A stretch of 64,000 nucleotides of DNA from assembly GCA_938005545.1 (NCBI GenBank), contig CALKXV010000002.1:1-64000 (forward strand). Reading direction: 5' to 3'. The DNA comes from an uncultured Paracoccaceae bacterium (GTDB taxonomy: Bacteria; Pseudomonadota; Alphaproteobacteria; Rhodobacterales; Rhodobacteraceae). The position numbers and the translations under genes are program-made. Position 1 is the first letter of the stretch, and every line of letters begins with the position of its first letter. The notes under the pieces are model-generated. The model worked only from the letters and a program-made list of their open reading frames with translations, was not told the DNA's origin and searched no databases. Of the stretch, positions 43,016-52,289 are shown piece after piece.

Positions 43016-43771
43016 TCAAGGAGCGGCGGCACCGAGAATGCCCACAGCCGCTTTCCCCAACAAGATCAGAGACAGAACAAGAAGCAGGATTTCGATCACC
43101 CGCCCATAAATTTTGTCCGGCATATTTTGAACCAACCATCGACCAATAAGCGTTCCCACAAGACCCACGACGGACAGGCCCGCGATCAAAGGCCAATTCA
43201 ATCCTTCAAAGAACCCAAGCGCGTGGTAGCTGGGAATCTTGGCGAAATTTGCAATGGCGAAGGTGATGGCCATAGTGCCCGCAAAGATCAACCGCGGCAG
43301 ATTTTGGGGCAGCAGATAAGCTTGCGTGGGCGGCGCGCCCGAATGCGTGATGAATGTGGCGATGCCTGCAAACGTGCCCCAGATTAAGCCGGGAACAATG
43401 CGGGCGTCTCGTCTCGTCGTTGTATCCTTTTGAGACCAACGCCGCATGACAGCCCAAAGGCCGATGCCCCCGGTGAAAGCAAGCAAAAGCGGTTCAGACA
43501 CAAATGGGACGATTAGCGCCGCGACGACGATCCCTGCAATCATCGCTGGCAAAAGGATCGCAACGTTTCGGCGCGACGTATCTCCGTGATAGAACCAGAT
43601 GGCGGCCATATCCGTGACCAAAATAACAGGCAGCAGCAGGGCGGCAGCCAGTACCGGGTTCATGAATATCGCAAGAAATGGAACTGCCAGCGCGCCCGCC
43701 GAAGCAAGCCCGCCTTTTGACAATCCAATCAGAATGGCCGCAATGATAAGCCAGTGCAGATGCTCGATCAC
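43016..43771 (-). CDS. TauE/SafE-family membrane permease between dnaA and dnaN
   Basis: A 251-aa membrane protein with about seven or eight hydrophobic segments and the family's opening pattern (ILIGLSKGGLASAGALAVPF). TauE/SafE proteins export sulfite or organosulfur anions; this one's substrate is unknown. It is inserted 15 bp after dnaA and 97 bp before dnaN on the same strand. In many bacteria dnaA and dnaN are directly adjacent, so an extra permease here is a local feature worth noting. A second TauE/SafE gene lies at 57.2-57.9 kb but is not closely similar. Confidence 0.88.
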   Translation of the reverse strand: MIEHLHWLIIAAILIGLSKGGLASAGALAVPFLAIFMNPVLAAALLLPVILVTDMAAIWFYHGDTSRRNVAILLPAMIAGIVVAALIVPFVSEPLLLAFTGGIGLWAVMRRWSQKDTTTRRDARIVPGLIWGTFAGIATFITHSGAPPTQAYLLPQNLPRLIFAGTMAITFAIANFAKIPSYHALGFFEGLNWPLIAGLSVVGLVGTLIGRWLVQNMPDKIYGRVIEILLLVLSLILLGKAAVGILGAAAP

Positions 43772-43786
43772 CTGGGCCGGACCGGC

Positions 43787-45142
43787 CTAGGCTTCCAAAG
43801 ACCGGCGGAGTAATTCCAGATCATCGGCGATCTGGCTGTCTTTTTGCATCAGTTCTTCGATTTTACGCACCCCGTGCATGACGGTGGTGTGATCCCGGCC
43901 CCCGAACCGGCGTCCGATTTCGGGAAGTGAACGTGACGTCAGCTGTTTCGCTAGATACATCGCAATTTGCCGAGGGCGGGCAAAGGTTCGCACGCGTTTC
44001 GGACCGATCATGTCGGAAAGACGAATGTTGAAATGGTCGCTGACCTTACGCTGGATTTCTTCAACCGTTATTTTCCGATCCGATGCGCGTAGAATGTCGG
44101 CCAAGCAATCTTCGGTAAGTTCCATTGTGACTTCGCGACCAACCAAGGACCCGAAAGCAAAAAGCCGCATCAGTGCGCCTTCCAACACCCGAACGTTGGA
44201 TGAAATGCGATGTGCCAGAAATTCTAACACGCCGTCCTGAATATCGAGGTTCGAGAACTGCGCCGAGAACTGATCGACCTTTTGTTGCAGAATGCCGAGG
44301 CGAAGCTCGTAGTTCGTTGGATGCAGGTCGACGACCAATCCGGATTGCAGGCGGCTGACGATCCGGTCGTCGATGCCGTCGATGTCTGTCGGGGCCGAAT
44401 CCGAACTTACGATGATCTGTTTGTTTTGGTCGACCAGTGCATTGAAGGTGTGGAAAAATTCTTCCTGGGTGGCGTCTTTACCAGCGATGAACTGAACGTC
44501 GTCGACCATCAGAACGTCTACTGAACGGAACAACTGTTTGAACGTCATCATGTCTTTGTCGCGCAGTGCTTGAACGAAACGGTACATGAATTGCTCGGCT
44601 GACAGATAGACGACGCGCAACCCGGGCGAACGTTTGCGCAGTTCCCAAGCGATGGCGTGCATCAGGTGGGTTTTGCCCAATCCAACACCGCCATAGAGGA
44701 ACAAGGGGTTAAACGTGACTGTTCCGCCTTCGGCCACACGGCGTGCCGCTGCGTGGGCCAGCTCATTCGGTTTGCCGACAACGAAGCTATCGAAAGTGAA
44801 GCGCGCGTCCAATGGCGCCCCTGGAACATCACCGCCGCCGCCGTTGCTTTGTTTCACGGGTTTTGCAGGTGTTTGTGTCTTTTTGCCAACCGGCGCTGCA
44901 GCCTTAGGGACCGAGAATTCCACGCGCGACACTTTCTGGCCAGCGTTCGATAGCTCTTGCAAAATGTGGTCTCCAAAATTGCGCGACACCCAGTTTCCCA
45001 TAAAGCTGGTTGGCACCAAAAACGTCGCCACACCGCCCTCAAGATCGGAAAATTCAAGCGGTTCGATCCAGTTTACGTAGTTGTTCTTGCCGACGGTCGT
45101 CAAAAGGTTCTCGCGAACCTCTCCCCAAGATTGATCTGTCAT
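43787..45142 (-). CDS. dnaA: chromosomal replication initiator DnaA
   Basis: AAA+ initiator protein, 451 aa, that opens the origin. Domains in order: N-terminal helicase-interaction domain (1-85), a linker rich in Lys, Pro and Gly, an AAA+ domain with Walker A YGGVGLGKTHLMHA and Walker B VLMVDDVQFI, and the C-terminal DNA-binding domain with GRRFGGRDHTTVMHGVRKI. No cluster of DnaA boxes is seen beside the gene. The rhodanese gene ends 24 bp upstream, so dnaA may be read through from it or have a promoter inside it. Confidence 0.97.
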   Translation of the reverse strand: MTDQSWGEVRENLLTTVGKNNYVNWIEPLEFSDLEGGVATFLVPTSFMGNWVSRNFGDHILQELSNAGQKVSRVEFSVPKAAAPVGKKTQTPAKPVKQSNGGGGDVPGAPLDARFTFDSFVVGKPNELAHAAARRVAEGGTVTFNPLFLYGGVGLGKTHLMHAIAWELRKRSPGLRVVYLSAEQFMYRFVQALRDKDMMTFKQLFRSVDVLMVDDVQFIAGKDATQEEFFHTFNALVDQNKQIIVSSDSAPTDIDGIDDRIVSRLQSGLVVDLHPTNYELRLGILQQKVDQFSAQFSNLDIQDGVLEFLAHRISSNVRVLEGALMRLFAFGSLVGREVTMELTEDCLADILRASDRKITVEEIQRKVSDHFNIRLSDMIGPKRVRTFARPRQIAMYLAKQLTSRSLPEIGRRFGGRDHTTVMHGVRKIEELMQKDSQIADDLELLRRSLEA

Positions 45143-45166
45143 GTTCTGCCCACTGCGTCCTCTGAT

Positions 45167-45610
45167 TTATGACTGGCGCCAAGCCAGCCCCCGAGCTTTC
45201 CAGCCATTTTGGCTGCCTCGGTGTCCCGACGCGTCCACGTCACCCTCGAACCCTTCAAGCACATTCACGCAAGCGACCGATTTGCCGGATTGGGCAAATA
45301 ATTCGGTGACTGCAATGGCAGCCTTCAAAGACCGGACGCCTGACCGGCACAGGAAAAGAAGTGGCCCGGGATTCTCTGACCCGATGGCTTCTTTGACCTC
45401 TGCGGCAAACGCCGGATTAACGGACATGTCAGGATAGGACGACCACTCGATGAATATCGGCGTCTGTTCCAGTTCCCGAACATCAGGTACACCGACAAAA
45501 CCCCATTCGGCACGTGTCCTGACGTCAATGAGACGGGCGGTCTCGTCGTTTTTCAATTTATCCCATGCCTCGTCGGGGGTCATTTCCCCGACGTCGCTGC
45601 CCAGTCTCAT
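45167..45610 (-). CDS. rhodanese-like domain protein
   Basis: A 147-aa single rhodanese domain. The substrate-binding start is ARLIDVRTRAEWGFVGVP and the catalytic cysteine lies in LLFLCRSGVRSLKAA. It could carry persulfide sulfur or act in cyanide detoxification; the family does not specify. The C-terminal end (NGWKARGLAWRQ) is of the conserved type seen in short rhodobacterial rhodaneses. It begins at the ATG at 45610 and lies immediately upstream of dnaA on the same strand. Confidence 0.9.
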   Translation of the reverse strand: MRLGSDVGEMTPDEAWDKLKNDETARLIDVRTRAEWGFVGVPDVRELEQTPIFIEWSSYPDMSVNPAFAAEVKEAIGSENPGPLLFLCRSGVRSLKAAIAVTELFAQSGKSVACVNVLEGFEGDVDASGHRGSQNGWKARGLAWRQS

Positions 45611-45735
45611 ATCCCATGTCCCCCCAAGGACGAAATGAATCGCATGATCAAACTAGACGTGGGGAACACGAGCAAGCAACAGGCCTTTGCTATTGACAGA
45701 GCCAACCCCTAAGACGAATCCCGATTTTTTATTTT

Positions 45736-46095
45736 TCAAGCTGGTTGCCACAGTTCAATCGGTGTGCCTTCCGGGTCTTCAATGTGCACAAACCGGCCAA
45801 GACCGTCCATTTTTTGATCGTTCTTAATTTCGATTCCCGCGGCGGTCAGCTGAGCAACCAGCTCGTCCATATCATCGACACGAAAGTTGATCATGAAACT
45901 CTTGTCAGCTCGAAAATAATCGCTGTCGGCCGCGAATGGTGAAAATACCGTCACGCCATCTTCTGTGATCCAAGGTGGCGTTGTCATGTCTGTTGGGGCG
46001 GGATTGATGCCAAGGTGTTTCTCATACCAAACTGCCAAAGCCTTCGGGTCCTTTGCCCGAAAGAACAATCCGCCGACACCCAATGCTTTTGCCAT
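45736..46095 (-). CDS. VOC family protein
   Basis: A 119-aa glyoxalase/dioxygenase-fold protein. LGVGGLFFRAKDPKALAVWY begins the first half, and VHIEDPEGTPIELWQP ends the second with the usual Glu ligand. The specific reaction is unknown. The ATG at 46095 has GGGAGA upstream; a longer frame to 46206 has no support. It is divergent from etfB with about 130 bp between the starts. Confidence 0.85.
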   Translation of the reverse strand: MAKALGVGGLFFRAKDPKALAVWYEKHLGINPAPTDMTTPPWITEDGVTVFSPFAADSDYFRADKSFMINFRVDDMDELVAQLTAAGIEIKNDQKMDGLGRFVHIEDPEGTPIELWQPA

Positions 46096-46229
46096 TTCAT
46101 TTCTCCCTGGATTCGATCTTAGGATATCATAACCCTGCGCCGATCGTCCGGCTCTTGTTATTTTTTCACTGTCCAAGATGATTCCTGTCCGATAAACCAT
46201 TGTCAAAATTGTCTAAAGGAGCACCGCAG

Positions 46230-46988
46230 ATGAAGGTCTTAGTACCCGTCAAACGCGTGATCGATTACAATGTCAAAGTTCGTGTCAAAGCGGATGGCAG
46301 CGGTGTCGATTTGGCGAATGTCAAAATGTCGATGAACCCATTCGACGAAATCGCAGTCGAAGAAGCGATCCGCCTGAAAGAAGCCGGTAAGGCTGAGGAG
46401 GTTGTTGCTGTCTCAATCGGCGTCAAGCAAAATCAAGAGACCTTGCGCACCGCATTGGCCATGGGTGCGGATCGCGCGATTTTGATCATTGCGGCAGATG
46501 ACGTCCACACAGACATCGAACCACTGTCGGTCGCCAAGCTTTTGAAGGGTGTTATTGACGAAGAACAGCCCGGAGTTGTGATCTGCGGCAAGCAGGCCAT
46601 CGACAACGACATGAATGCAACCGGCCAAATGCTGGCAGCGTTGACGGGCTGGGCGCAGGCAACATTTGCGTCCGAGCTGAATATTGACGGCGACAGCGCA
46701 ACGGTTACCCGCGAAGTTGATGGCGGACTACAAACGATCAAGGTCAAGATGCCTGCGATTGTCACCGCCGATCTTCGGTTGAACGAGCCGCGCTATGCGT
46801 CGCTGCCGAACATCATGAAGGCAAAGAAAAAACCATTGGACGAAAAAACACCCGCTGATTACGGCGTCGATGTCAGCCCTCGGCTTGAGATCGTGTCGAC
46901 AACTGAGCCGGAAACCCGCAAGGCGGGCGAAATTGTTGGATCTGTTGATGATCTTGTAGCGAAACTCAAAGAAGCGGGGGCAATCTGA
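46230..46988 (+). CDS. etfB: electron transfer flavoprotein beta subunit
   Basis: A 252-aa subunit of the FAD/AMP-containing electron carrier that takes electrons from acyl-CoA dehydrogenases and passes them to ETF-ubiquinone oxidoreductase. The start [19 protein letters not shown] is diagnostic, as is [18 protein letters not shown], which binds AMP. The ATG at 46230 follows AAGGAGC; the open frame extends to 46200 without support. Its stop overlaps the etfA start by one base. The mcd product elsewhere in the window is a likely electron donor. Confidence 0.96.
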   Translation: MKVLVPVKRVIDYNVKVRVKADGSGVDLANVKMSMNPFDEIAVEEAIRLKEAGKAEEVVAVSIGVKQNQETLRTALAMGADRAILIIAADDVHTDIEPLSVAKLLKGVIDEEQPGVVICGKQAIDNDMNATGQMLAALTGWAQATFASELNIDGDSATVTREVDGGLQTIKVKMPAIVTADLRLNEPRYASLPNIMKAKKKPLDEKTPADYGVDVSPRLEIVSTTEPETRKAGEIVGSVDDLVAKLKEAGAI

Positions 46989-47914
46989 TGGCAGTCCTTC
47001 TACTCGCAGAAGTTACGGATGGCGCTTTGAACATCGACGCGACTTCGAAAGCAATCACAGCCGCAGTTGCTATGGGCGAAGTTACAGTGCTTTGCGCTGG
47101 TGCATCCGCTGCCGAGGCTGGCAACGCGGCCGCTAAGATCGACGGTGTGTCCAAAGTCCTGGTCGCCGAAGACGCATCATTGGGTCACCGGATGGCGGAA
47201 ACGACCGCGGCCCTTTTGGCATCGCTCGCCGGCGACTATAGCCATATTGTCGCCCCGGCCACGACGGATGCGAAGAACGTCCTGCCCCGCGTTGCGGCGC
47301 TTTTGGATGTGATGGTTATTTCCGACATTTCCGGTGTCGTTGATGCTGATACTTTCGAGCGCCCGATTTATGCCGGTAATGCGATCCAGACCGTGAAATC
47401 CGCAGATGCAACCAAGGTCGTTACGATCCGGACTTCGACATTCGATGCCGCAGGCGAAGGAGGTGCAGCCAGTGTGGAAACGATCGCTGCCGCCGAGGAT
47501 CCGGGCCTGTCGGAATGGGTTGAAGACAAGGTTGCGGCAAGTGATCGGCCTGAGTTGACAAGTGCAGGCATTGTCGTTTCCGGCGGTCGTGGAGTTGGGT
47601 CCGAAGAGGATTTTGCCTTGATCGAGAAATTGGCCGACAAACTGGGCGCGGCTGTGGGGGCCTCACGCGCAGCAGTCGATTCTGGCTATGCGCCGAACGA
47701 TTGGCAGGTTGGTCAAACCGGGAAGGTAGTTGCGCCTGACCTATACGTTGCGGTTGGCATATCGGGTGCCATCCAGCACTTGGCAGGCATGAAGGATTCC
47801 AAAGTGATCGTTGCGATCAACAAGGATGAAGAAGCGCCGATTTTCCAAGTGGCGGATTACGGGTTGGTGGCCGACTTGTTCACGGCTGTTCCAGAACTAA
47901 TGGAAAAACTTTAA
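46988..47914 (+). CDS. etfA: electron transfer flavoprotein alpha subunit
   Basis: A 308-aa partner of EtfB that holds the redox FAD. The C-terminal FAD domain has [34 protein letters not shown] and [20 protein letters not shown], all strongly conserved. An N-terminal alpha/beta domain contacts EtfB. It is co-translated with etfB (one-base overlap). A terminator hairpin begins nine bases after the stop and lies within the end of the convergent DUF6473 gene. Confidence 0.96.
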   Translation: MAVLLLAEVTDGALNIDATSKAITAAVAMGEVTVLCAGASAAEAGNAAAKIDGVSKVLVAEDASLGHRMAETTAALLASLAGDYSHIVAPATTDAKNVLPRVAALLDVMVISDISGVVDADTFERPIYAGNAIQTVKSADATKVVTIRTSTFDAAGEGGAASVETIAAAEDPGLSEWVEDKVAASDRPELTSAGIVVSGGRGVGSEEDFALIEKLADKLGAAVGASRAAVDSGYAPNDWQVGQTGKVVAPDLYVAVGISGAIQHLAGMKDSKVIVAINKDEEAPIFQVADYGLVADLFTAVPELMEKL

Positions 47915-47919
47915 TAACT

Positions 47920-48771
47920 TCAGGCGCGGACTTGAAACGACTCCAAGTCCGCGCCCTTTATTTTTGCTATTTCCAAGGCGATAGCTTCCGCAGCGCGTAT
48001 ATGATCCTGCGGACCCGGCAAACAAAGTGCGGCGCCGGTTTCATCGCTTCCAATCACCATTTCGTTCAATTTTTCCGGATTCGTCTCTGTCACGATTTCA
48101 ACCGTGCCCGATACTTCGTTCGACAAAGCTTCGAGCATGCCGCGGTCGATAAAGAGTGGCTCGCAAGATTCGCGAGAGGCGCCACCTTCATCTGAGCTGC
48201 GATCTGACATCCAAAGTAAAATGACGTCGCCCTTCAGCATTGAAATCACGCGCCGCATCCGTTGAACCCAAGCCCACTTCAGTTCCTTGACCAGCGAGGC
48301 GAACATAGCTTCGTCTGTTGAAAGCGTTTCAAGCAAATGGCCGGTGAAGTGGATTTCGGTGAAATCGACGTCTGGATACATTTCACGCAGAGCAGGTGAT
48401 ACAGAAAGAAAACGATCATTCCGGCGGGAATGCACGCTGTACAGCCGATTGGACATGTTCTGCGCACCCAAAACCTGAAGCACTGTGATATCAGACCGCG
48501 AGCCTGCATCCAAAAGCCAGGGTTCTTCGCTGAAAAGCGACAATCCGGCCTGCGACACGCCAAAGTTGGCGACGGGCAAACCAAGCCATTCCTGAACGAG
48601 TTCTGGGAAAGGGTGTTTGACAAATCGCCCAAACACCTCGGTTCCGCCAAGAACCGCAATGTAAGGTTCTGTCATCGAAACCATGGGGCCGCGAAAATTC
48701 AGACGGCACCCGTTGTAGGCGCACATCTGATATTCCAGCGATGGCGATTGTTCTGTGGCGTCCAAAGTCAA
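47920..48771 (-). CDS. DUF6473 family protein
   Basis: A protein of about 283 aa of a family found mainly in Rhodobacterales, with no known function. Typical features are EYQMCAYNGCRLNFRGP near the start and YIAVLGGTEVFGRFVKHPFP, followed by an alternating alpha/beta pattern. The start is uncertain. The frame stays open to 48978 into the next gene, but homology begins near residue 70 of that long frame, and a TTG at 48771 (TLDATEQSPSLEYQ) is the closest plausible start. A GTG at 48858 is the alternative. The last seven codons lie inside the etfA terminator hairpin. It is divergent from hbd. Confidence 0.7.
   Translation of the reverse strand: MTLDATEQSPSLEYQMCAYNGCRLNFRGPMVSMTEPYIAVLGGTEVFGRFVKHPFPELVQEWLGLPVANFGVSQAGLSLFSEEPWLLDAGSRSDITVLQVLGAQNMSNRLYSVHSRRNDRFLSVSPALREMYPDVDFTEIHFTGHLLETLSTDEAMFASLVKELKWAWVQRMRRVISMLKGDVILLWMSDRSSDEGGASRESCEPLFIDRGMLEALSNEVSGTVEIVTETNPEKLNEMVIGSDETGAALCLPGPQDHIRAAEAIALEIAKIKGADLESFQVRA
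47923..47955. terminator. etfA terminator hairpin inside the DUF6473 gene
   Basis: A perfect 12-bp stem, GGCGCGGACTTG (47923-47934) and CAAGTCCGCGCC (47944-47955), has a 9-base loop and is followed by CTTTATTTTTG. It is a classical intrinsic terminator for etfBA. The same bases encode the C-terminal residues of the convergent DUF6473 gene. Confidence 0.88.
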
Positions 48772-48918
48772 TGAAAATTGCCCGAAGATATGTCCATTGC
48801 CCGCTTGTATGCGCCCAATCGTTTGAGAATGTCCTAAGGTTAAAATTTTAAAGATCACGTGGGCTTGCACAGCCTTTGCGGCAAGGCCTATTGTTCCGGC
48901 GAAAGGTAGGCATCCTCC

Positions 48919-49794
48919 ATGAGTATCAACACAGTAGGCGTGATCGGCGCGGGACAGATGGGTAATGGCATTGCCCATGTATTTGCGCTTGCCGGATATG
49001 ATGTGGTTATGAATGACATCGATCAGGCCGCATTGGATGCGGCGCTAAGCCTGATCGACGGGAACCTTGAGCGGCAGGTAAGCCGGGACAAGATTTCAAA
49101 AGAAGATGCCCAAGCGACCATGGATCGTATTTCGACGACACTGGTTCTGGCCGACCTTGGAAAGACAGATCTGGTGATCGAAGCCGCCACTGAGCGGGAA
49201 TCGGTAAAGGCGAAGATCTTCGAAGACTTGGTGCCCCATCTTGAGCCGCACACCATTTTGACGTCTAACACCTCGTCTATATCAATCACACGTTTGGCCA
49301 GCCGCACGGATCGGCCTGAGAAGTTCATGGGATTTCATTTCATGAACCCGGTTCCAGTGATGCAGCTGGTCGAGTTGATCCGTGGCATCGCAACGGACGA
49401 TGAGACCTACCAGCAGTTGAAAGATGTCGTGGATCGTTTGGGAAAAACCTCGGCGACGGCAGAAGATTTTCCTGCGTTTATCGTCAACCGCATCCTGATG
49501 CCCATGATAAATGAGGCGGTTTATACCCTATACGAGGGTGTTGGATCCGTGGCTTCGATTGATTCCGCGATGAAGTTAGGCACGAACCATCCGATGGGGC
49601 CACTGGAATTGGCCGATTTTATCGGTTTGGACACATGTTTGGCGATCATGAACGTACTGCACGAAGGTTTGGCCGACACCAAGTATCGCCCTTGCCCGCT
49701 ACTGACGAAATATGTGGAAGCAGGGTGGTTAGGCAGAAAGTCTGAGCGCGGCTTTTACGATTACCGTCAAGACCCACCGGTTCCGACCCGCTAA
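48919..49794 (+). CDS. hbd: 3-hydroxybutyryl-CoA dehydrogenase
   Basis: A 291-aa NAD(P)-dependent 3-hydroxyacyl-CoA dehydrogenase of the short single-function type, which interconverts acetoacetyl-CoA and 3-hydroxybutyryl-CoA. The Rossmann motif is VGVIGAGQMGNGIAHVFA. The catalytic region has SNTSSISITRLA and GFHFMNPVPVMQLVELI, and the C-terminal domain has NHPMGPLELADFIGLDT. It may act in fatty-acid, polyhydroxybutyrate or ethylmalonyl-CoA pathway metabolism. It lies downstream of etfBA with the DUF6473 gene in between on the other strand. Confidence 0.93.
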   Translation: MSINTVGVIGAGQMGNGIAHVFALAGYDVVMNDIDQAALDAALSLIDGNLERQVSRDKISKEDAQATMDRISTTLVLADLGKTDLVIEAATERESVKAKIFEDLVPHLEPHTILTSNTSSISITRLASRTDRPEKFMGFHFMNPVPVMQLVELIRGIATDDETYQQLKDVVDRLGKTSATAEDFPAFIVNRILMPMINEAVYTLYEGVGSVASIDSAMKLGTNHPMGPLELADFIGLDTCLAIMNVLHEGLADTKYRPCPLLTKYVEAGWLGRKSERGFYDYRQDPPVPTR

Positions 49795-49817
49795 TTTCGG
49801 CCTTTCAATCTGAGCAC

Positions 49818-50699
49818 CTATTTGGAAGTGCCGAGGCTCATCGTCTCGCTACGCATCCAATCCAGAAGATCACGTTGCGCAGACTTGCGCGCCTCGATTT
49901 CCTTGGGATCGAACGGTTTCCCGATGTGTGGCCGTTGAGGTCGATTTAGCGCATGGACGACTTCGTGAAGCAGCAGCCCCTGACGGCAGGTCGCGCTGAT
50001 TTTGTCGGCGATCTGATAGGCACGCGAGTTGGCACCTGGGAAATGGATTGGCACTACGGCCGCTCCTGACTTTACGATCATCTTGGCGGTGAACGGGTTC
50101 CAGTCCCGTTCTATGGCCGGGCCCCACCAACCGTCTGACGAGGCGACCGTTCCAGAGGGAAACAACACGACAACGCCACCGGTCGCGAGGTGCGCCATAG
50201 CGGTTTCTCGCATCTTGAGGCTTTTTTGAAGTGCGTCTTCTTCGTGCGGGAAAGGTACGGGAATCATAAACTGCTCGATCTCGGGAATGCCGGTCAGAAG
50301 CGAGCGGGTCAGAATTTTGTAATCAGTGCGTACACGTCCGATAAGTTCGGCAAGGATCATTCCATCGACCAACCCGTGGGGATGGTTGGCAACGATAATC
50401 ACAGGCCCTGTTTTTGGAATGTTCGCCAGTTCTTCGTCAGGGGTCTCCAGTGCGATGCCCATAACGCGAAGCGCATGGGGCCAAAAGCCCTGCCCGGTCT
50501 CGACGCCTTCGGCCTCAAAACGACGAATAAGTTGCAAAAGTCGCAGTTTGCCGGTCAGCCATTCCAAAGTGCGGATAACCGCACGTTTTCCACGATGCGG
50601 AAAAGTGTTGGCATAGCTCAGACGGCGTTTGTCGTAAGGAATATAGCCATCTGCGTTGTCTGTCGTGTCGCCAGGTGCGTTGGTGATGTGATCGGCCAA
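49818..50699 (-). CDS. PlsC-like lysophospholipid acyltransferase family protein
   Basis: A 293-aa acyltransferase. The catalytic NHxxxxD motif is NHPHGLVDG, and the substrate-binding motif is LFPSGTVASSDGWWG. The family acylates lysophospholipids, glycerol-3-phosphate or ornithine lipids; the acceptor is not known here. No strong membrane helix is seen, only amphipathic stretches. Two TTG starts are possible: 50699, four bases after the HPr stop, and 50720, inside the HPr gene. The first is preferred. It is the last gene of the ChvI-to-HPr run. Confidence 0.83.
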   Translation of the reverse strand: MADHITNAPGDTTDNADGYIPYDKRRLSYANTFPHRGKRAVIRTLEWLTGKLRLLQLIRRFEAEGVETGQGFWPHALRVMGIALETPDEELANIPKTGPVIIVANHPHGLVDGMILAELIGRVRTDYKILTRSLLTGIPEIEQFMIPVPFPHEEDALQKSLKMRETAMAHLATGGVVVLFPSGTVASSDGWWGPAIERDWNPFTAKMIVKSGAAVVPIHFPGANSRAYQIADKISATCRQGLLLHEVVHALNRPQRPHIGKPFDPKEIEARKSAQRDLLDWMRSETMSLGTSK

Positions 50700-50703
50700 T
50701 GCT

Positions 50704-50982
50704 CTACGCGTCCTCGCCAAAGCGGTCGGCCACCAGAGCTACGATCGCATCTGACAGCGCTACGGCGTCGGTGCCACTGGTTGTGACGTCGATTGTCGTA
50801 CCGCGTGCAGCTGCGAGCATCAAAAGTCCCATGATACTGTCACCGGTCACGTCCATTCCATCCTTTGAGACCACCGCTTCGGCGTCAAATTCTTCGACCA
50901 GCTCGACCAATTTCGCGGATGCGCGGGCGTGAAGCCCTTTGACATTCACAATGGTCAGTGTGCGGGTCACAGGATCAGACAT
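50704..50982 (-). CDS. ptsH: HPr phosphocarrier protein
   Basis: A 92-aa HPr-fold protein with the phosphorylatable His18 in KGLHARASAKL and the regulatory Ser49 in GDSIMGLLML, the target of HPr kinase. In alphaproteobacteria such HPr works in an incomplete, regulatory phosphotransferase chain without sugar permeases. Enzyme I is not in the window. It follows the EIIA gene by six bases and precedes the acyltransferase gene. Confidence 0.93.
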   Translation of the reverse strand: MSDPVTRTLTIVNVKGLHARASAKLVELVEEFDAEAVVSKDGMDVTGDSIMGLLMLAAARGTTIDVTTSGTDAVALSDAIVALVADRFGEDA

Positions 50983-50988
50983 AGCACT

Positions 50989-51378
50989 TCATTCATTGCC
51001 TTCGAAACAGTCTATGTACTTTCGACCTGCCGCAAGAGCCGCCTCGACTGCTGAATTCAGTGGCTTATGGCGCGATTTTGCCAGTTTAATGAGCATTGGT
51101 AAGTTTGCACCATAGAGAATCTTTCGATCCTTTGGGTTGCAGGCGCGAAGTGACAAATTCGACGGCGATCCGCCAAACATATCCGTTACAACGACAACAC
51201 CGCTTCCGGTGTCCACGCTATCAGCCGCAGCGCAGATTTCGTCCTGTTTGGCATCTCTGTCATGATCCGGCGCAATAGGGATCGCGCAGATCCCGGTTTG
51301 CTTGCCGACGACATGCTCCATCGCTGCCAAATACTCTTTAGCCAGACCACCATGGGCCACTATTACAACACCGATCAC
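50989..51378 (-). CDS. PTS EIIA component, mannose-family type
   Basis: A 129-aa EIIA domain of the mannose (Man) family. The phosphorylated histidine is His9 in [12 protein letters not shown], and [17 protein letters not shown] is the second family motif. No EIIB, C or D genes accompany it, which agrees with a regulatory role. The GTG start at 51378 overlaps the rapZ stop (GTGA); a longer frame to 51522 is a shadow of rapZ. It probably receives phosphate from HPr and relays carbon/nitrogen status to partners. Confidence 0.9.
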   Translation of the reverse strand: MIGVVIVAHGGLAKEYLAAMEHVVGKQTGICAIPIAPDHDRDAKQDEICAAADSVDTGSGVVVVTDMFGGSPSNLSLRACNPKDRKILYGANLPMLIKLAKSRHKPLNSAVEAALAAGRKYIDCFEGNE

Positions 51379-52289
51379 CCGGCTTTCCCCAACACAGGCG
51401 ACGCATCTTTGCCGCGCCGCTCTAATTCCCGGTGGCGAGTTGACACCTGCCACCCATGCTCTGCAAGGGCCTTCGCCAATTTTTCCGCAACGGCAACGGA
51501 CCTGTGTTGCCCGCCTGTGCAACCCAATCCGATGGAAAGATAGGTTTTTCCCTCCTCGATGAAGGCGGGAAGTAATTTCAGGATCATGGCTTCCAGCATG
51601 GCAAAGAAATCCGCGTAGCGCTTGTCGCCTGCTACGTAAGTAGCGACCCGAGGATCACGCCCATCGAGAGCCCGCAGGTTCTCTTCCCAATGAGGGTTGG
51701 CCAAAAACCGGGTGTCGAAAATCATGTCAACACCACGAGGCAAGCCCCGCTTATAGGAAAAGCTTTCAACCGACAGCGCCAACATGCCTTCGCCAGGGCG
51801 TCCAAACCGACGCTCGATTTCTGCTTTCAAGTCATGGGGCGTCATGTCTGACGTGTCGATCAGGTGGTCCGCGCGTTCTCGGATGGGGATCAAAAGCTCC
51901 ATCTCACGCGCAATGCCGATTTCGGGTGTTTCGGACGGTGCAAGCGGGTGACGTCGCCGGGTTTCAGAATAGCGGCGAAGCAGCACTTCAGATCGGCAGT
52001 CCAGGAAAAGAAGTTCGGTGTCTAGCGTGCTTTCAGCGGCAACGTATTCCAACAAGCTGACCATGGCATCGACCGAAAAGTCACGATTGCGGACATCAAT
52101 CCCAAGGGCCAAAGGCGGCATAGACGTAGGGCCGTCGAAAACGCGCGACACGAGCGACAACGGCATATTGTCGATTGACTCAAATCCCAGGTCTTCCAGT
52201 GCACGGGTCGCCGTTGACCGTCCGGCGCCTGATGCGCCGGTGACCAGAACGGCTTGTGATTGTGTGGCGTTTGATGCGCCCTCGGTCAC
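51375..52289 (-). CDS. rapZ: RNase adapter protein RapZ
   Basis: A 304-aa P-loop protein with Walker [10 protein letters not shown] at residues 18-26 and the conserved C-terminal [13 protein letters not shown] motif. In E. coli RapZ binds glucosamine-6-phosphate and directs small-RNA decay by RNase E; the role in alphaproteobacteria is not settled. It is encoded with HPr kinase, EIIA and HPr. The GTG start at 52289 overlaps the hprK stop, and its stop overlaps the EIIA start, so the block is translationally chained. Confidence 0.93.
   Translation of the reverse strand: MTEGASNATQSQAVLVTGASGAGRSTATRALEDLGFESIDNMPLSLVSRVFDGPTSMPPLALGIDVRNRDFSVDAMVSLLEYVAAESTLDTELLFLDCRSEVLLRRYSETRRRHPLAPSETPEIGIAREMELLIPIRERADHLIDTSDMTPHDLKAEIERRFGRPGEGMLALSVESFSYKRGLPRGVDMIFDTRFLANPHWEENLRALDGRDPRVATYVAGDKRYADFFAMLEAMILKLLPAFIEEGKTYLSIGLGCTGGQHRSVAVAEKLAKALAEHGWQVSTRHRELERRGKDASPVLGKAG

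Noticed and set aside
43787-45735. Replication origin beside dnaA
   Set aside because: No cluster of TTATNCACA boxes or AT-rich unwinding region is seen around dnaA, dnaN or the rhodanese gene. One TGTGGAAAA inside dnaA is not enough.
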